From: Clusia tigrina
Taxonomy: Eukaryota; Arthropoda; Insecta; Diptera; Clusiidae
Length of the DNA stretch: 64,000 nt
Assembly: GCA_920105625.2 (NCBI GenBank)
Contig: CAKKTE020000605.1
Location: 930,001-994,000, forward strand
Direction: 5' to 3'
The notes under the pieces are model-generated. The model was not told the origin of the DNA. It did not search any database and worked only from the letters and a program-made list of their open reading frames with translations. Below are positions 44,685-55,449 of this stretch, piece by piece. Every line of letters starts with the position of its first letter. The first letter of the stretch is position 1. The position numbers and the translations under genes are program-made.

Positions 44685-44751
44685 CTAGCTACAGAGGCTT
44701 TCGACTCGAAGAGAAAAAAATTTTTATAGAAAGAAGTATTTTTGAGACCAA

Positions 44752-44790
44752 GCCCGTGGCAGGATTTGAACCTGCGACCCTCGGGGTGTG
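44752..44790 (-). other. tRNA-like 3' half
   Basis: On the minus strand a perfect T-arm is seen: stem GCAGG/CCTGC around loop TTCAAAT, within GGTTCAAATCC, which fits the pol III B box. CACGGGC follows as an acceptor-like strand. No D-arm or anticodon arm precedes it; instead errantivirus pol sequence is joined at about 44792. It may be a tRNA pseudogene half or a tRNA-derived SINE fragment. Confidence 0.6.
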
Positions 44791-44791
44791 T

Positions 44792-46870
44792 AGATCAATG
44801 TATATTGAATTGTTTTCTAATATTTTTTCATATTCCTTTTCTTTCTTACCAACGAGAAGTAATTGATTTTTGAATCTACTTGCGATTGGTTCTAACATTG
44901 GTATGTGGTCGCGTAAATCTTCTTCCTGAGAATATGTGGTTTGTCCGTCAGTTGACTCATTGTTATTAAAATTTTAGTTTTCAATTAAATTTAGATCTTT
45001 ATTATCAACATTTACCCTGCTTAGGAAGTCTGCTATTTTGTTGTCTTTCCCCTAAATATTATCTATTTTAGCATCATATTCCCCTAATCGAATGAACCAT
45101 CTTTGTAATCGTGGTATCTCTTTTTGTTTGCAGTCACATAAGTGGTTGATGGTCAGTATGCAAGTCAAACTCTTTGTTATATAGATATGGTCAAAACTAC
45201 TTGCAACCCCATAGAACTGCCAACAATTCCTTTTCAGAAATATATATCTCATAATCGTTCAGAGCGCGAGAAGCAAAGCACATCCGATGTCCCTCTTGTG
45301 TGAGACACCCAATTCGAAATTACTAGCGCTTGTTATCAGCTTAACTCTTTTTTTTAAATTCGGGTATTCTAAAATTGGTTAGTTAGTTATTATTTCTTTT
45401 AATTTTTCGAAACAAGATATATCATTAGGGACGTTAGTATTAACTTTTTAATTTTTTTTCAAGTACTTAACTATTGGATGTTCAACTTTCGCACTTAACT
45501 ATTGGAGGTTTCTCCTAGAAATGATTTGATTTGTTTTTGTGTTTTTGTTAAATTTAAGTTTTAAATTATTTATATTTTTCTACGGTTGGGTTTAATTCCA
45601 TTTTGTATTAAGATATGCCCCATATATTCTGTGTCTTTTTTCAGGAAGCTACATTTATCTATTTGAATATTAAGTACAGCTTTTTTTAACGTTTCAAAAA
45701 TACTTTGAAGATTTATTATATGTTCTTGTAAGGACGGACTAAAGATGAGAATGTCATCTAAATATACGACACAAATTTCATTAAGGAATTTTTTTAGAAA
45801 TAAAATCGTAAGTCTCTGGAAAGTTGATGAAGAATTTTTGAGACCGAAAGGCATCCTCACAAATTGGAGTTGAAAACGCTTTTTTCTTTCTGTCCTCCTT
45901 TACCATAATTTGGTGAAACCCTTTAGCCAAATCTATTGTGGAGAAATATATTGTGGTTCCCCAATTTTTCGAATATTGTGGCAATTTTTGGAATTGGGTA
46001 CTTATCACTGATGGTACATGAATTCAATTTTCGGTAGTCTACGACAATCCTCCATTTTTTGTTTCCAGAGTTATCTACTTTTTGGGGAATATCCAAAGAA
46101 GGCTATTATATGGAGACTTTCTTTTAATTATGATATATTGTTCTAGCATTGCGTCAATCTGCCTCTCTGTTTCCTCTCTGTTACTATTTCATGTTGAAAT
46201 TCGTGACTGAATGTAAGCGAATCGCCTTCCCTAAAGAACTCTGGTTTATATGGTTTCAACAATCTATATACGTTCTCTTTTTCCTGATCTAAGTTAATCT
46301 TCTTTAAGAAATCAGAATCAAGTGCTAAGATTTTCTTTCCCTTTATATCGATATATTTTGCCAATAAATTGATTTTTGCTTTGAATTTGTTCGAGACACT
46401 GTCCAATAATGGCATCGTAATTTTTGTTGGTGGTAAGTGAAATACATTCCAGGATATAGTACCATCGTTGTCGAATTATTTAGGAATACAACTTTTCGAG
46501 TTACTCTCTTGACACCCTTAATTGTTGAAAAGAGTTTTGGGGTTTCCAACGGGATTAATAACATTTGTAGCCCATCCTGTATCTATTATGCCGTTAAATC
46601 TGTGATTTCCTATATCTAAATTTATTATTGATAATGCGCTCCCCGAGGCTCTTCTATAAAATTTACATCACAATATTGAATATTGACCACCTCCATATAC
46701 TCTATATTTTGTGTTGGTTGTGTGATAAAATTTCTATTAGTATGTCTAGACTGATTAGAATTATTAAAATTTCTATAAGTCTGTCCTTGTTTTGAAGGAT
46801 TTCTTGCATTATTTTAGTGGGAATCTGAATAAGTATTTTGTCTATAATAACGATTTATATTTGTACTTTG
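44792..46870 (-). pseudogene. Errantivirus-like (17.6/297-type) pol fragment
   Basis: Minus strand from about 46870: gag tail rich in Asn/Arg, protease-like FNGIIDTGWATN near 46590, the protease-RT linker (46143-46415, ending FSHEFQHEIVTERK), RT pieces (STIDLAKGFHQIMV at about 45930; VYLDDILIFSPSLQEH at about 45760), RNase H pieces (RLQRWFIRLGEYD at about 45100) and a short linker to about 44800. It is related to element D but not the same copy. Many stops and frameshifts. No LTR, integrase or env in view. Confidence 0.75.
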
Positions 46871-46889
46871 ATGGGATTATCCTGTAACG

Positions 46890-48260
46890 TATGATATAGT
46901 TGCTATTTGGTCAAAACATAGGGTAGATTTAAATACTCTTACTAAGCTCTGTATTCCACGTTGGCTTGGCACTGGCGTAGAGGGCTCTGACAGTGACTTA
47001 GATTGCTTCGCCAACGCCGATGGATCTGTCAAGGTGTCCCTGGTAAGTGATACAAGGCGAAACTTTAGGCCTTTACGACGAAATCTCCGAAGCTTGAATT
47101 ATGCGCTGCTATTCTAGTGGCTAATTTGAATGAATGTATTAAGCAATCCTTTGGCAATCTCGTTTCAAATGTTAAAGGTCAGACTGATTCAAAAATTACG
47201 CTTGCAGGGTATCCTATATTTGTAGCAAATTGCGTCGTTAGGATATCATACCGCCCGAAAAATGGTTTTATGTCACCACGCATGAAAACCCTGCGGACTG
47301 TGCTTCTAGAGGTTTGTCAGCTACTCAATTAGCTAGTCATGAGTTGTGGAAGGTTCCAGCGGGGCTTTTTCAGCCAACTGCGCTATGGCCTGCCTCAAGA
47401 ACAGAAAATACCTCTACGCAACTAGAACCACGCATAATGAAATTGTGTGCACATGCCGTTGAAAATAAATCACTTTGGAAGTTATTGATGAACTATAATT
47501 CTTTTAGTCATTTAAAGCGCAACGCTGCCTACTGGATTCTTCTCATCGCCTATATACGTAAAAAAAATTCCCGTGACTTTGGGAAACATGAATGCAGTAT
47601 GAACTGATCAATGCCGAAGAAATCTCTATTAAAAGTATTCAGGCAGTTAATTACCCTGTAGAGATTAATTGCTGCTTGCATTCTAAAGGTATTCCGCTTC
47701 GCAGAACGCTTTCAAATTGAATATATTCTTGAATATATTCTGATAACGGCACAAATCTCGTAGGAGCTGAAAAGGAGCTCCGTAATGTTTATGATAAAGC
47801 AATGACAAATTCGGAGTTCCACCGTAATCTAACAGACTACAGTAGTGAGTGGAAATTCAACCCTCCTTCTACTCATCACATGGGAGATTATTGGGAAGCA
47901 GCTGTTAAAAGAATTAAATTTCATATGAAACACGCACTGAATACGACCACTTCACTGTTGATGAAAGATGGCAGCTGATATCTCAGATACAGCAACATTT
48001 TTTGCGGCGATGGCATGTCGAATACTTCTCGTCATTGCAAAAAAGGTCCAAATGGTTGCAACCGCAACGAAATTTTGAAGTTTTTGATTTAGTAGGAATA
48101 GGAGAAGAAAAGTTACCTCCCTCCAGATGGAAAATGACTCGCATCAATTAAACTATTTCTGATGACCAAGGCAAAGTTCACATTGTGAAACTGAAGACTG
48201 CCACTGGCACTCAGGATCGCCCCATAGTTAAACTTGTACCTATAATACCTAATGCCTAAT
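46890..48260 (+). pseudogene. BEL/Pao pol fragment (RNase H to integrase tail)
   Basis: Pieces in order: IPRWLGTGVEGSD (RNase H region) near 46950; a compressed stretch; LSATQLASHELW...LFQPTALWP at about 47310-47400; HLKRNAAYWILLIAYIRKK; and, at 47870-48250, the integrase tail (HMGDYWEAAVKRIKFH; FSSLQKRSKWLQPQRNFEVF; a DLVGIGEEKLPPSRWK segment). The integrase catalytic core is largely absent. Several frameshifts. It is a different copy from 12801-16865. Confidence 0.75.
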
Positions 48261-48283
48261 TATGTTTATGAATATATATATGT

Positions 48284-48284
48284 T

Positions 48285-48366
<82 letters not shown>
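48284..48366. repeat. (TA)n microsatellite
   Basis: About 80 bp of near-pure TA adjoining the mariner terminus. Mariner transposons insert at TA, so this is a natural target. Confidence 0.9.
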
Positions 48367-48368
<2 letters not shown>

Positions 48369-49311
48369 GAACTGTGGACAAAAAATAACCGTTATTTTTA
48401 AATTTCGTGAGTTACGTATGTTCTATGTTCGCATTTTTTTTCTGTTATGTTGGCAATACCAACCATTTTGGATTGTCAGTTTGTTTGTGACAGATAAAAA
48501 GGTTAGTCGTGTTTTGGTGTGCTTTTCGATTTTGTACTATTCGAAAAAATGCTTCAAAGAAAGTTGACTGTGGCCTTTGGCGAGTCTACTATGAGCAGGG
48601 CACAAGTTCAATTGTGGTATAACCGGTTTAAGGAAGGCCGAGATGATATCAATGACGATGCTCGTCCTGGTCGCCCGAGCACATCAACAACCGATGAAAA
48701 CATTGACGCAGTGAAGAAAATGATTTTGGATAATCGTCGAATCATTATCAGAGAGGTTACTGATGATGTTGGCATATCGTTCGGCTCATGCAAAGCAATT
48801 TTTACGGATGTTTTTGGCATGAAACGTGCGGCAGCGAAGATTGTTCCAAAATTGCTCAATTTTGAGCAAACACAACGTCGCATGGACATCGCTCAGGAGC
48901 TGTTGAACATCGTCAACGGCGATCCAGATTTCCTCAAAAAGATCATAACTGGTGACTAATCGTGGGTGTATGGCTATGACATTGAAACCAAAGCCCAATC
49001 ATCCCAATGGAAACGTCCAGATAAGCCAAGACCGAAAAAATCACGTCAAGTTCGGTCGAATGTAAAGGTTTTGCTGACAGTTTTCTTTGATAGCAATGGC
49101 GTGGTGCATCATGAATTCTTGCCACAAGGTCGTGCGGTCAACAAGGAATACTACCTTGAAGTTATGCGTCGTTTGCGAGAAGCAATACGTCAGAAACGCC
49201 CAGAATTGTGGAAAAACCAATAATGGATTTTGCACCATGATAACGCACCAGCTCACACATCGATGCTTGTGCGTAATTTTTTGGCCAAAAGCAAAACCGT
49301 TATCATGCGAC
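48367..49311 (+). mobile_element. Mariner transposon, 3' truncated
   Basis: Starts with a terminal-repeat-like segment also found at 8784 (TAACCGTTATTTT...), a short 5' region and a mariner transposase gene. It ends abruptly at about 49311, inside the catalytic domain, where the CsRn1-like gypsy gag starts. The 3' part and terminal repeat are not found in the window. Confidence 0.85.
48549..49311 (+). pseudogene. Mariner transposase, two stops and truncated
   Basis: ATG at 48549. The N-terminal helix-turn-helix region (TMSRAQVQLWYNRFKEGR), the RPGRPSTS linker and a second helix region are visible. At 48957-48959 a TAA replaces the Glu codon after the first catalytic Asp (TGD, then SWVYGYD). 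A second stop at 49221-49223 comes just before WILHHDNAPAHTS, which holds the second Asp. The third Asp region is lost by truncation. It was a cut-and-paste transposase and is now dead. Confidence 0.88.
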
Positions 49312-49826
49312 AGATGCGCTCCCTAGCGGGTGACCGGGCCACGGATGACATCATCCGCGTGAAGTGGCTCGACGTGATGGCGCCGTCAACGCGACGGCTA
49401 CTCAAAATCCTGAAAGGCACCAGTCTGGAGGAGCTCGCAGAGGCAGCTGACGAGCTGGCCGACAACGGACCTACAATGGCAGCTACGTCACCTCCACTCT
49501 CGTCTCCGAGACCCCGCTCTCCACTCGCGAACAGATCGTCGCACGATTCAACGGGTAACTCCGTGCACGCAGAGCTTGCCGCACTGCGCCAGTCAGTGGC
49601 ACAGCTCGTGGCACTAACGCGGGAGAATCAGGAGCTGCGTAAAATAACGCCCCCACTTCATAGGGGTCGCGCTGAAACCCGCAGCCCCAGCCGGCATCGA
49701 GATCGCTCTACAGCGCCTGGCCAATGTTGGTACCACCTGAAGTACGGGGCGACAGCACAGCAGTGCCGACCACCGTGTATCTTTGCCGCCGCCGTGGCCG
49801 CCGCCTCGACGCCGTCTGGAAACTAG
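49312..49826 (+). pseudogene. CsRn1-like gag, C-terminal part
   Basis: Opens in the gag frame with MRQMRSLAGDRATDD...RVKWLDVMAPSTRR, a capsid-end signature of the CsRn1/Kabuki group, then a Ser/Pro-rich stretch, a helical part (LAALRQSVAQLVALTREN), a basic RHRDRS segment and the CX2H..C..C-type knuckle, stopping at 49824-49826. The N-terminal part of gag is missing. Pol overlaps in the -1 frame from at least 49724. Confidence 0.75.
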
Positions 49827-51688
49827 CGCTGCCAACGCCGACTTGGGCGAACGACGCCGGCCGACCACCAACCGAAAAACGCCTACACGTAATGGATCGA
49901 ACGATATCCACTCGCTTTCTCGTGGACTCGGGTTCAGTGGTCTCCTTACTGCCGAGGGGAATGGTCTCCCGCAAACTACAGCGAAACAGCCTCACGCTGT
50001 ACGCCGCCAACTCGTCGCCGATAGCCACATACGGGCTGCTCACGCTGAAGCTGAACCTCGCCCTGAGTCGGGATTTTACTTGGGTGTTCACTGTGGCCGA
50101 TGTGCAAACTGCCATTCTCGGGGCGGACTTCCTGGCATACTATGGGCTCCTGGTAGATTTGAGGGGACGACGCATCGTAGACCCCCTTACCAACATCGCG
50201 GCAACGGGCCGCATGGATCCGGCTCGAATCTACGGCATCTCCACAGTGGCTCGCATTGATGCACCTGTGGGACCACAGAGCTTGCCGCACTGCGCCAGTC
50301 AGTGGCACAGCTCGTGGCACTAACGCGGGAGAATCAGGAGCTGCGTAAAATAACGCCCCCACTTCATAGGGGTCGCGCTGAAACCCGCAGCCCCAGCCGG
50401 CATCGAGATCGCTCTACAGCGCCTGGCCAATGTTGGTACCACCTGAAGTACGGGGCGACAGCACAGCAGTGCCGACCACCGTGTATCTTTGCCGCCGCCG
50501 TGGCCGCCGCCTCGACGCCGTCTGGAAACTAGCGCTGCCGACGCCGACTTGGGCGAACGACGCCGGCCGACCACCAACCGAAAAACGCCTACACGTAATG
50601 GATCGAACGATATCCACTCGCTTTCTCGTGGACTCGGGTTCAGTGGTCTCCTTACTGCCGAGGGGAATGGTCTCCCGCAAACTACAGCGAAACAGCCTCA
50701 CGCTGTACGCCGCCAACTCGTCGCCGATAGCCACATACGGGCTGCTCACGCTGAAGCTGAACCTCGCCCTGAGTCGGGATTTTACTTGGGTGTTCACTGT
50801 GGCCGATGTGCAAACTGCCATTCTCGGGGCGGACTTCCTGGCATACTATGGGCTCCTGGTAGATTTGAGGGGACGACGCATCGTAGACCCCCTTACCAAC
50901 ATCGCGGCAACGGGCCGCATGGATCCGGCTCGAATCTACGACATCTCCACAGTGGCTCGCATTGATGCACCTGTGGGACCACAGAGCTTGCCGCACTGCG
51001 CCAGTCAGTGGCACAGCTCGTGGCACTAACGAGCGAGAATCAGGAGCTGCGTAAAATAACGCCCCCACTTCATAGGGGTCGCGCTGAAACCCGCAGCCCC
51101 AGCCGGCATCGAGATCGCTCTACAGCGCCTGGCCAATGTTGGTACCACCTGAAGTACGGGGCGACAGCACAGCAGTGCCGACCACCGTGTATCTTTGCCG
51201 CCGCCGTGGCCGCCGCCTCGACGCCGTCTGGAAACTAGCGCTGCCGACGCCGACTTGGGCGAACGACGCCGGCCGACCACCAACCGAAAAACGCCTACAC
51301 GTAATGGATCGAACGATATCCACTCGCTTTCTCGTGGACTCGGGTTCAGTGGTCTCCTTACTGCCGAGGGGAATGGTCTCCCGCAAACTACAGCGAAACA
51401 GCCTCACGCTGTACGCCGCCAACTCGTCGCCGATAGCCACATACGGGCTGCTCACGCTGAAGCTGAACCTCGCCCTGAGTCGGGATTTTACTTGGGTGTT
51501 CACTGTGGCCGATGTGCAAACTGCCATTCTCGGGGCGGACTTCCTGGCATACTATGGGCTCCTGGTAGATTTGAGGGGACGACGCATCGTAGACCCCCTT
51601 ACCAACATCGCGGCAACGGGCCGCATGGATCCGGCTCGAATCTACGGCATCTCCACAGTGGCTCGCATTGATGCACCTGTGGGACCAC
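49571..51688 (+). repeat. 706-bp tandem triplication of the gag knuckle/protease region
   Basis: Three units, 49571-50276, 50277-50982 and 50983-51688, differ at only a few positions (for example CTGCCAACG/CTGCCGACG near 49830 and its equivalents, ATCTACGGC/ATCTACGAC near 50940, and CTAACGCGGGAG/CTAACGAGCGAG near 51027). Because 706 is not a multiple of 3, the gag and protease frames of units 1 and 2 run into stops (50323 and 51029), and only unit 3 is joined to RT. Confidence 0.92.
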
Positions 51689-53130
51689 ATGGCGACCGGT
51701 ATAGAGAACTCGTCCAGCGCTTCCTGCAACTCGCTTCACCAGCAGGGGTCATGGCCACTGTACCAGACTTGCCGGTACAACACTTCATCGTCACGGAGGG
51801 CCCTCCCGTTTTCGAGCGCCCCCGTAGACTCGTCGGTGAACGACTCGCTGCTGCCAAAGAAGAGTTCGCCGACCTCCTCGACAAGGGGGTGGTACGCCCA
51901 TCATCGAGCCCATGGGCCAGTCCGCTACACATGGTACCAAAGCCGAATGGAAGCTGGCGAGCCACTGGCGACTACCGCCGCCTCAACGCGTGTACCTTGC
52001 CAGACCGATATCCTCTACCGATCATCGAGGACCTGATCCAGGAGAGCCGGGGAAAAGTATTCTCTGTAATCGATCTGCAGAAAGCCTTCTACCAAATCCC
52101 GGTTGCCAAAGCTGACAACCCGAAGACGGCAGTCACAACACCTTTCGGCCTCTTCGAGTTCGTGGGTATGCCATTAGGCCTGCGGAACTCCGCGCAAACG
52201 CTTCAGCGGGTAATTAATCACCTACTGAGGAAACTGCCCTTCGTGAAGGGCTACGTAGACGACCAGCTCATCGCATCCGAGACGCATGACGAGCACCTGC
52301 ATCATTTGAGCCAATTGTTGGAGACGCTGAGAGCGGCGAACCTACGCATCAACTTGGACAAATGCCAACTCGGTGCCCAGGAAGTTACATTCGCTGGGTA
52401 TCGAGTCTCGAAAGAGGGGTTCAGGCCCCCGCGCCCAAAGATCGAGGCGATCGACGCCTTTCCAAGCCCGACAGACTCTACTCAGCTGAGACGTTTTCTG
52501 GGTATGGTTAATTACTACCGCAGGTGTATACCGCACGCCGCGGAACTACAGGCCCCGCTCAACGAGCTTCTGAGGAACCTAACGAAGAAGAAGGCGGCGA
52601 TAAGCTGCACGACGCAAACGGAGCAGGCATTCCAGCAGTGCAAGGCGAGTATCGCAGCAGCTGCAGATTCAGCCTTCCTCTCGCCTACCGCGCCAATCGC
52701 TCTCTACACCGACGCATCGAGCACCGCCATCGGAGCGGCACTCAACCAAGAGCAACCCGATGGGACCTGGAAGCCTCTGGGGTTCTTCTCTAGGAAGCTT
52801 AGTCCCCCAGAAACTCGCTACAGCGCCTACGACAGGGAGTTGCTCGCGGTGTATGCCGCAGTCAGGCACTTCAGGAGGATCCTGGAGGCTCACGCCTTCA
52901 CAATCCACACGGACCACAAGCCGCTCGCCTACGCCGCACAACAACGCTCGGACAAGGCAACGCCGAGGCAGAGCCGACACCTGGACTACATCCTCCAGTT
53001 CAACACACGATTTGTGTACGTTCCCGGGGGAGAAAACGTTGTGGCAGACGCACTTTCACGAACCTGTACCGTCTCGATGCCTTCCATCATCGACGAAGCC
53101 ACTATCAGCCTGAGCAAGCCTCTGACGTAG
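51136..53130 (+). CDS. pol: CsRn1-like pol: protease, RT, RNase H
   Basis: 664 codons. Protease RFLVDSGSVVSLLP is at about residues 60-75 and GADFL at about 135. RT runs from about 230 (VVRPSSSPWASPLHMVPK, FSVIDLQKAFYQIPV), with active-site Y-V-D-D-Q at about 375 and FLGMVNYYRRCIP. RNase H has YTDAS at about 530, YSAYDRELLAVY and HTDHKPLAY. The frame stops at 53130, just after VVADALSR, before integrase. It probably starts by -1 frameshift within gag. Domains look complete up to RNase H; without gag N-terminus and integrase it is unlikely to move. Confidence 0.85.
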   Translation: MLVPPEVRGDSTAVPTTVYLCRRRGRRLDAVWKLALPTPTWANDAGRPPTEKRLHVMDRTISTRFLVDSGSVVSLLPRGMVSRKLQRNSLTLYAANSSPIATYGLLTLKLNLALSRDFTWVFTVADVQTAILGADFLAYYGLLVDLRGRRIVDPLTNIAATGRMDPARIYGISTVARIDAPVGPHGDRYRELVQRFLQLASPAGVMATVPDLPVQHFIVTEGPPVFERPRRLVGERLAAAKEEFADLLDKGVVRPSSSPWASPLHMVPKPNGSWRATGDYRRLNACTLPDRYPLPIIEDLIQESRGKVFSVIDLQKAFYQIPVAKADNPKTAVTTPFGLFEFVGMPLGLRNSAQTLQRVINHLLRKLPFVKGYVDDQLIASETHDEHLHHLSQLLETLRAANLRINLDKCQLGAQEVTFAGYRVSKEGFRPPRPKIEAIDAFPSPTDSTQLRRFLGMVNYYRRCIPHAAELQAPLNELLRNLTKKKAAISCTTQTEQAFQQCKASIAAAADSAFLSPTAPIALYTDASSTAIGAALNQEQPDGTWKPLGFFSRKLSPPETRYSAYDRELLAVYAAVRHFRRILEAHAFTIHTDHKPLAYAAQQRSDKATPRQSRHLDYILQFNTRFVYVPGGENVVADALSRTCTVSMPSIIDEATISLSKPLT

Positions 53131-54144
53131 AGCTGCTTCACCTGCTGGAGAATCCGCGTATCCAACTGGATCGTCTCGCTTTCAACAACAGCGAGATCTA
53201 CTGTCTGGTTACCGATGGGGCGACACGGCCCTATTTGCCATCCAACCTGCGTCGAACGGCGTTTGGCATCATACACGGATCATCCCACCCGAGTGGTCGA
53301 GCAACGGCGAAACATCTGGTGGCCAAATACTTCTGGCCAAGCATGCGGAAGGACGCGCTCCGCTGGGCCCGTGAATGCCAACCATGCCAAGGTCCATCGC
53401 CACAACCGCGCCGAGTTTCAAAGCTTCGGGGAGACAGATGACAGGTTCTGCCACGTTCATGTTGACCTGATCAAGTTACCGCTGGTGAGAGGACTGTCGC
53501 ACTGCCTGAACATCATCGACCGCTTTTCCCGATGGCCGGTGGCTGTCCCACTCCCGGACATTCGAGCTGTGACCGTCGCACGAGCGTTCTTCCACAGTTG
53601 GCTCTGCACTTTCGGCACGCCACTCACCATCACCTCCGACCAGGGGGGTCAATTCGAGGGGGAGCTATCCAACCACTCGAGACAGAAGCCGTTCGTCTTC
53701 AAAGAATTGCGCACCTGCACGCACGTATTCTGCAAGCTGGACAAAATCCGGAGGCCACTCGAGCTGCCATATACGGGCCCCCATAAGGTAATCAACGACA
53801 AGAGCTTCATCATCGACTTGAACGGCGTCGAGAAAGCCATCTCTACGGACTGCTTGAAGCCGGCCCACCTCGAAATGAGTGACTCAACATCGTCGCCATC
53901 GCTGCAGGCATCCCGATCATCAGCGCCATCCCGATCATCATCGCCATCCCGATCGCCATCGCCGCAACCGTCGTCATCGTCAGCGACAAATGACCCGCCA
54001 GCGATCCATCCAAGGAGTCATCTGAGGAGTCAACCACCGCCCCGATCAGGGGAGTCGACCGACGAAACGCGTATCGTTCTCCGCGCCTCCTGCCCCGATC
54101 ACTGGGGGAGGAATACCTGTGGCGACACCACTACCCCCACCTAG
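53131..54144 (+). pseudogene. CsRn1-like integrase with core deletion and Ser/Pro-rich tail
   Basis: The HHCC finger region (GIIHGSSHPSGRATAKHL, then CQPCQ) is in the 53235-53441 frame and the core (VHVDLIKLP, TITSDQGGQFEG) in the 53215-54144 frame, so a frameshift separates them. After the second Asp the sequence jumps to FKELRTCTHVFCKLDKIRRP, skipping the catalytic Glu segment. The tail has the YTGPHKV motif and then a Ser/Pro repeat from SSPS units (about 53880-53990). Catalytically dead. Confidence 0.8.
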
Positions 54145-54194
54145 TTGTCGGGTACGCCGGCGCAAGCAGGCGTTAGTTCCGCGCGCCATCTATT

Positions 54195-54223
54195 AACACG
54201 CTGTCGCTGTCGCACAGCGTGTT
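54195..54223. other. Perfect 10-bp inverted repeat
   Basis: AACACGCTGT (54195-54204) and ACAGCGTGTT (54214-54223) with a 9-nt spacer form a hairpin-capable site at the presumed start of the CsRn1-like LTR. It could be part of the LTR boundary or an RNA hairpin in the element's 3' UTR. Confidence 0.6.
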
Positions 54224-54525
54224 TATGGGAGGGCCGGAACTGGCCAGTTTGGCTGCTGAGCAACACACTTCGTGTTTCCGGCTTTTCCATTCTTTCTTTC
54301 CGTTCGCAGCGCCGGAGCCGTGCACACATTCTCATTTTCTGTGCTGAAGCTAGTGTGGAGTGTTATAGAGCGTTTTTTGAAATTAAAATTTATATTAAAT
54401 AATTAAAATAAGCATTTATTTTTATTTCTTTTTTTTTTATTGTAAACGTTACTCCCGAGCGTAACCCAAATATATACATAAAAAAAAAATATATATATAT
54501 ACTCGTATATATATATTATAGTATC

Positions 54526-55449
54526 GTGTTTCAATAAGAGCGCTACATAAGTTTTTTTAAATAAAACAAAACCGGTTTTAGGTATCAATGAAATTCTTTA
54601 TTCCTGTGAAAGTACGTTCGATGCCATTATGTATGGAACTCGATTTCTTTTGTATGGGCACCATGGGCACGCTTGCAGAAGTCCAGGCTCTGAACCCAAT
54701 TTTGAACGGTTTTCAAACATAAATCGGCCGATACTGCTGCAATTTCACGTTCGATATTCGTACGAAGTTCATCAATCGTCACTGGCTTGTTGGCATAGAC
54801 CATAGACTTGACGTAGCCCCACAGGAAATAATCTAACGGCGTCAAATCGCACGACCGAGGCGGCCAATCGACTGGGCCATTTCGTGAGATAACACGTTCA
54901 CCAAACTTTCTTTGCAGTAAATGGATTGTGGCAATCGCTGTGTGGCTTGTGGCGTCGTCCTGTTGGAACCACATGTCCTCCAAGGCCATATTATCCAACT
55001 GGGGCCAAAAATATTCGTTTATCATTGAACGGTAGCGATTCCCATTCACAGTAATGTGCCAGTCTTGATCACCACGGAAGAAGTACGGCCCAATGACGCC
55101 GCCGGCCCATAAACCGCAACAAACCGTAATTTTTTCGGGATGCAATGTTGACTCATGGAGTACGTGTGGATTGCTGTCTAACCAATAACGCATATTTTGC
55201 TTATTGACGAAGCCATTCAGCCAGAAATCAGCCTCATCATAAATTGTACGTAGCGCTCTTAAAGTTGAGGCGACTGACTCCGAATTTCGGTAGTAAATTT
55301 TAATAATTTCGACGCGTTGTTGGCTCGTATATCTTCGCATAATGAAATGGCAAACCTTACTGAAGAGAAATGTTAAAAGAGCGGGAAAAAATATGGCGTC
55401 GTTAGCTGTCACTATCGATTTACTTTTGTAGCGTTTCTTTTGATAACCC

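Larger units (their letters stand above)
49312..54467 (+). mobile_element. CsRn1/Kabuki-like Ty3/gypsy element with internal triplication
   Basis: GC-rich, unlike the surroundings. It contains the 3' part of gag with the clade-typical CWYHLKYGATAQQCRPPC knuckle, protease (RFLVDSGSVVSLLP), RT, RNase H and a broken integrase. The 5' LTR and gag N-terminus are missing because the element begins at the mariner truncation point. The 3' end probably includes an LTR part (54220-54467, start TGTTTATGGGAGG), but it cannot be confirmed without a second LTR. Confidence 0.8.

Noticed and set aside
49708..51527. Three identical minus-strand ORFs of 135 codons
   Set aside because: They repeat only because of the 706-bp triplication and lie antisense to the protease region; GC-rich composition keeps them open.
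49571..51688. Direct repeats considered as a CRISPR or satellite array
   Set aside because: Units are 706 bp coding segments of one retroelement with no spacers; better explained as a tandem duplication of a gag/protease piece.
54220..54467. CsRn1-like 3' LTR as a firm call
   Set aside because: Only one LTR is present, so the boundaries cannot be proven; kept only as a tentative note in the element entry.
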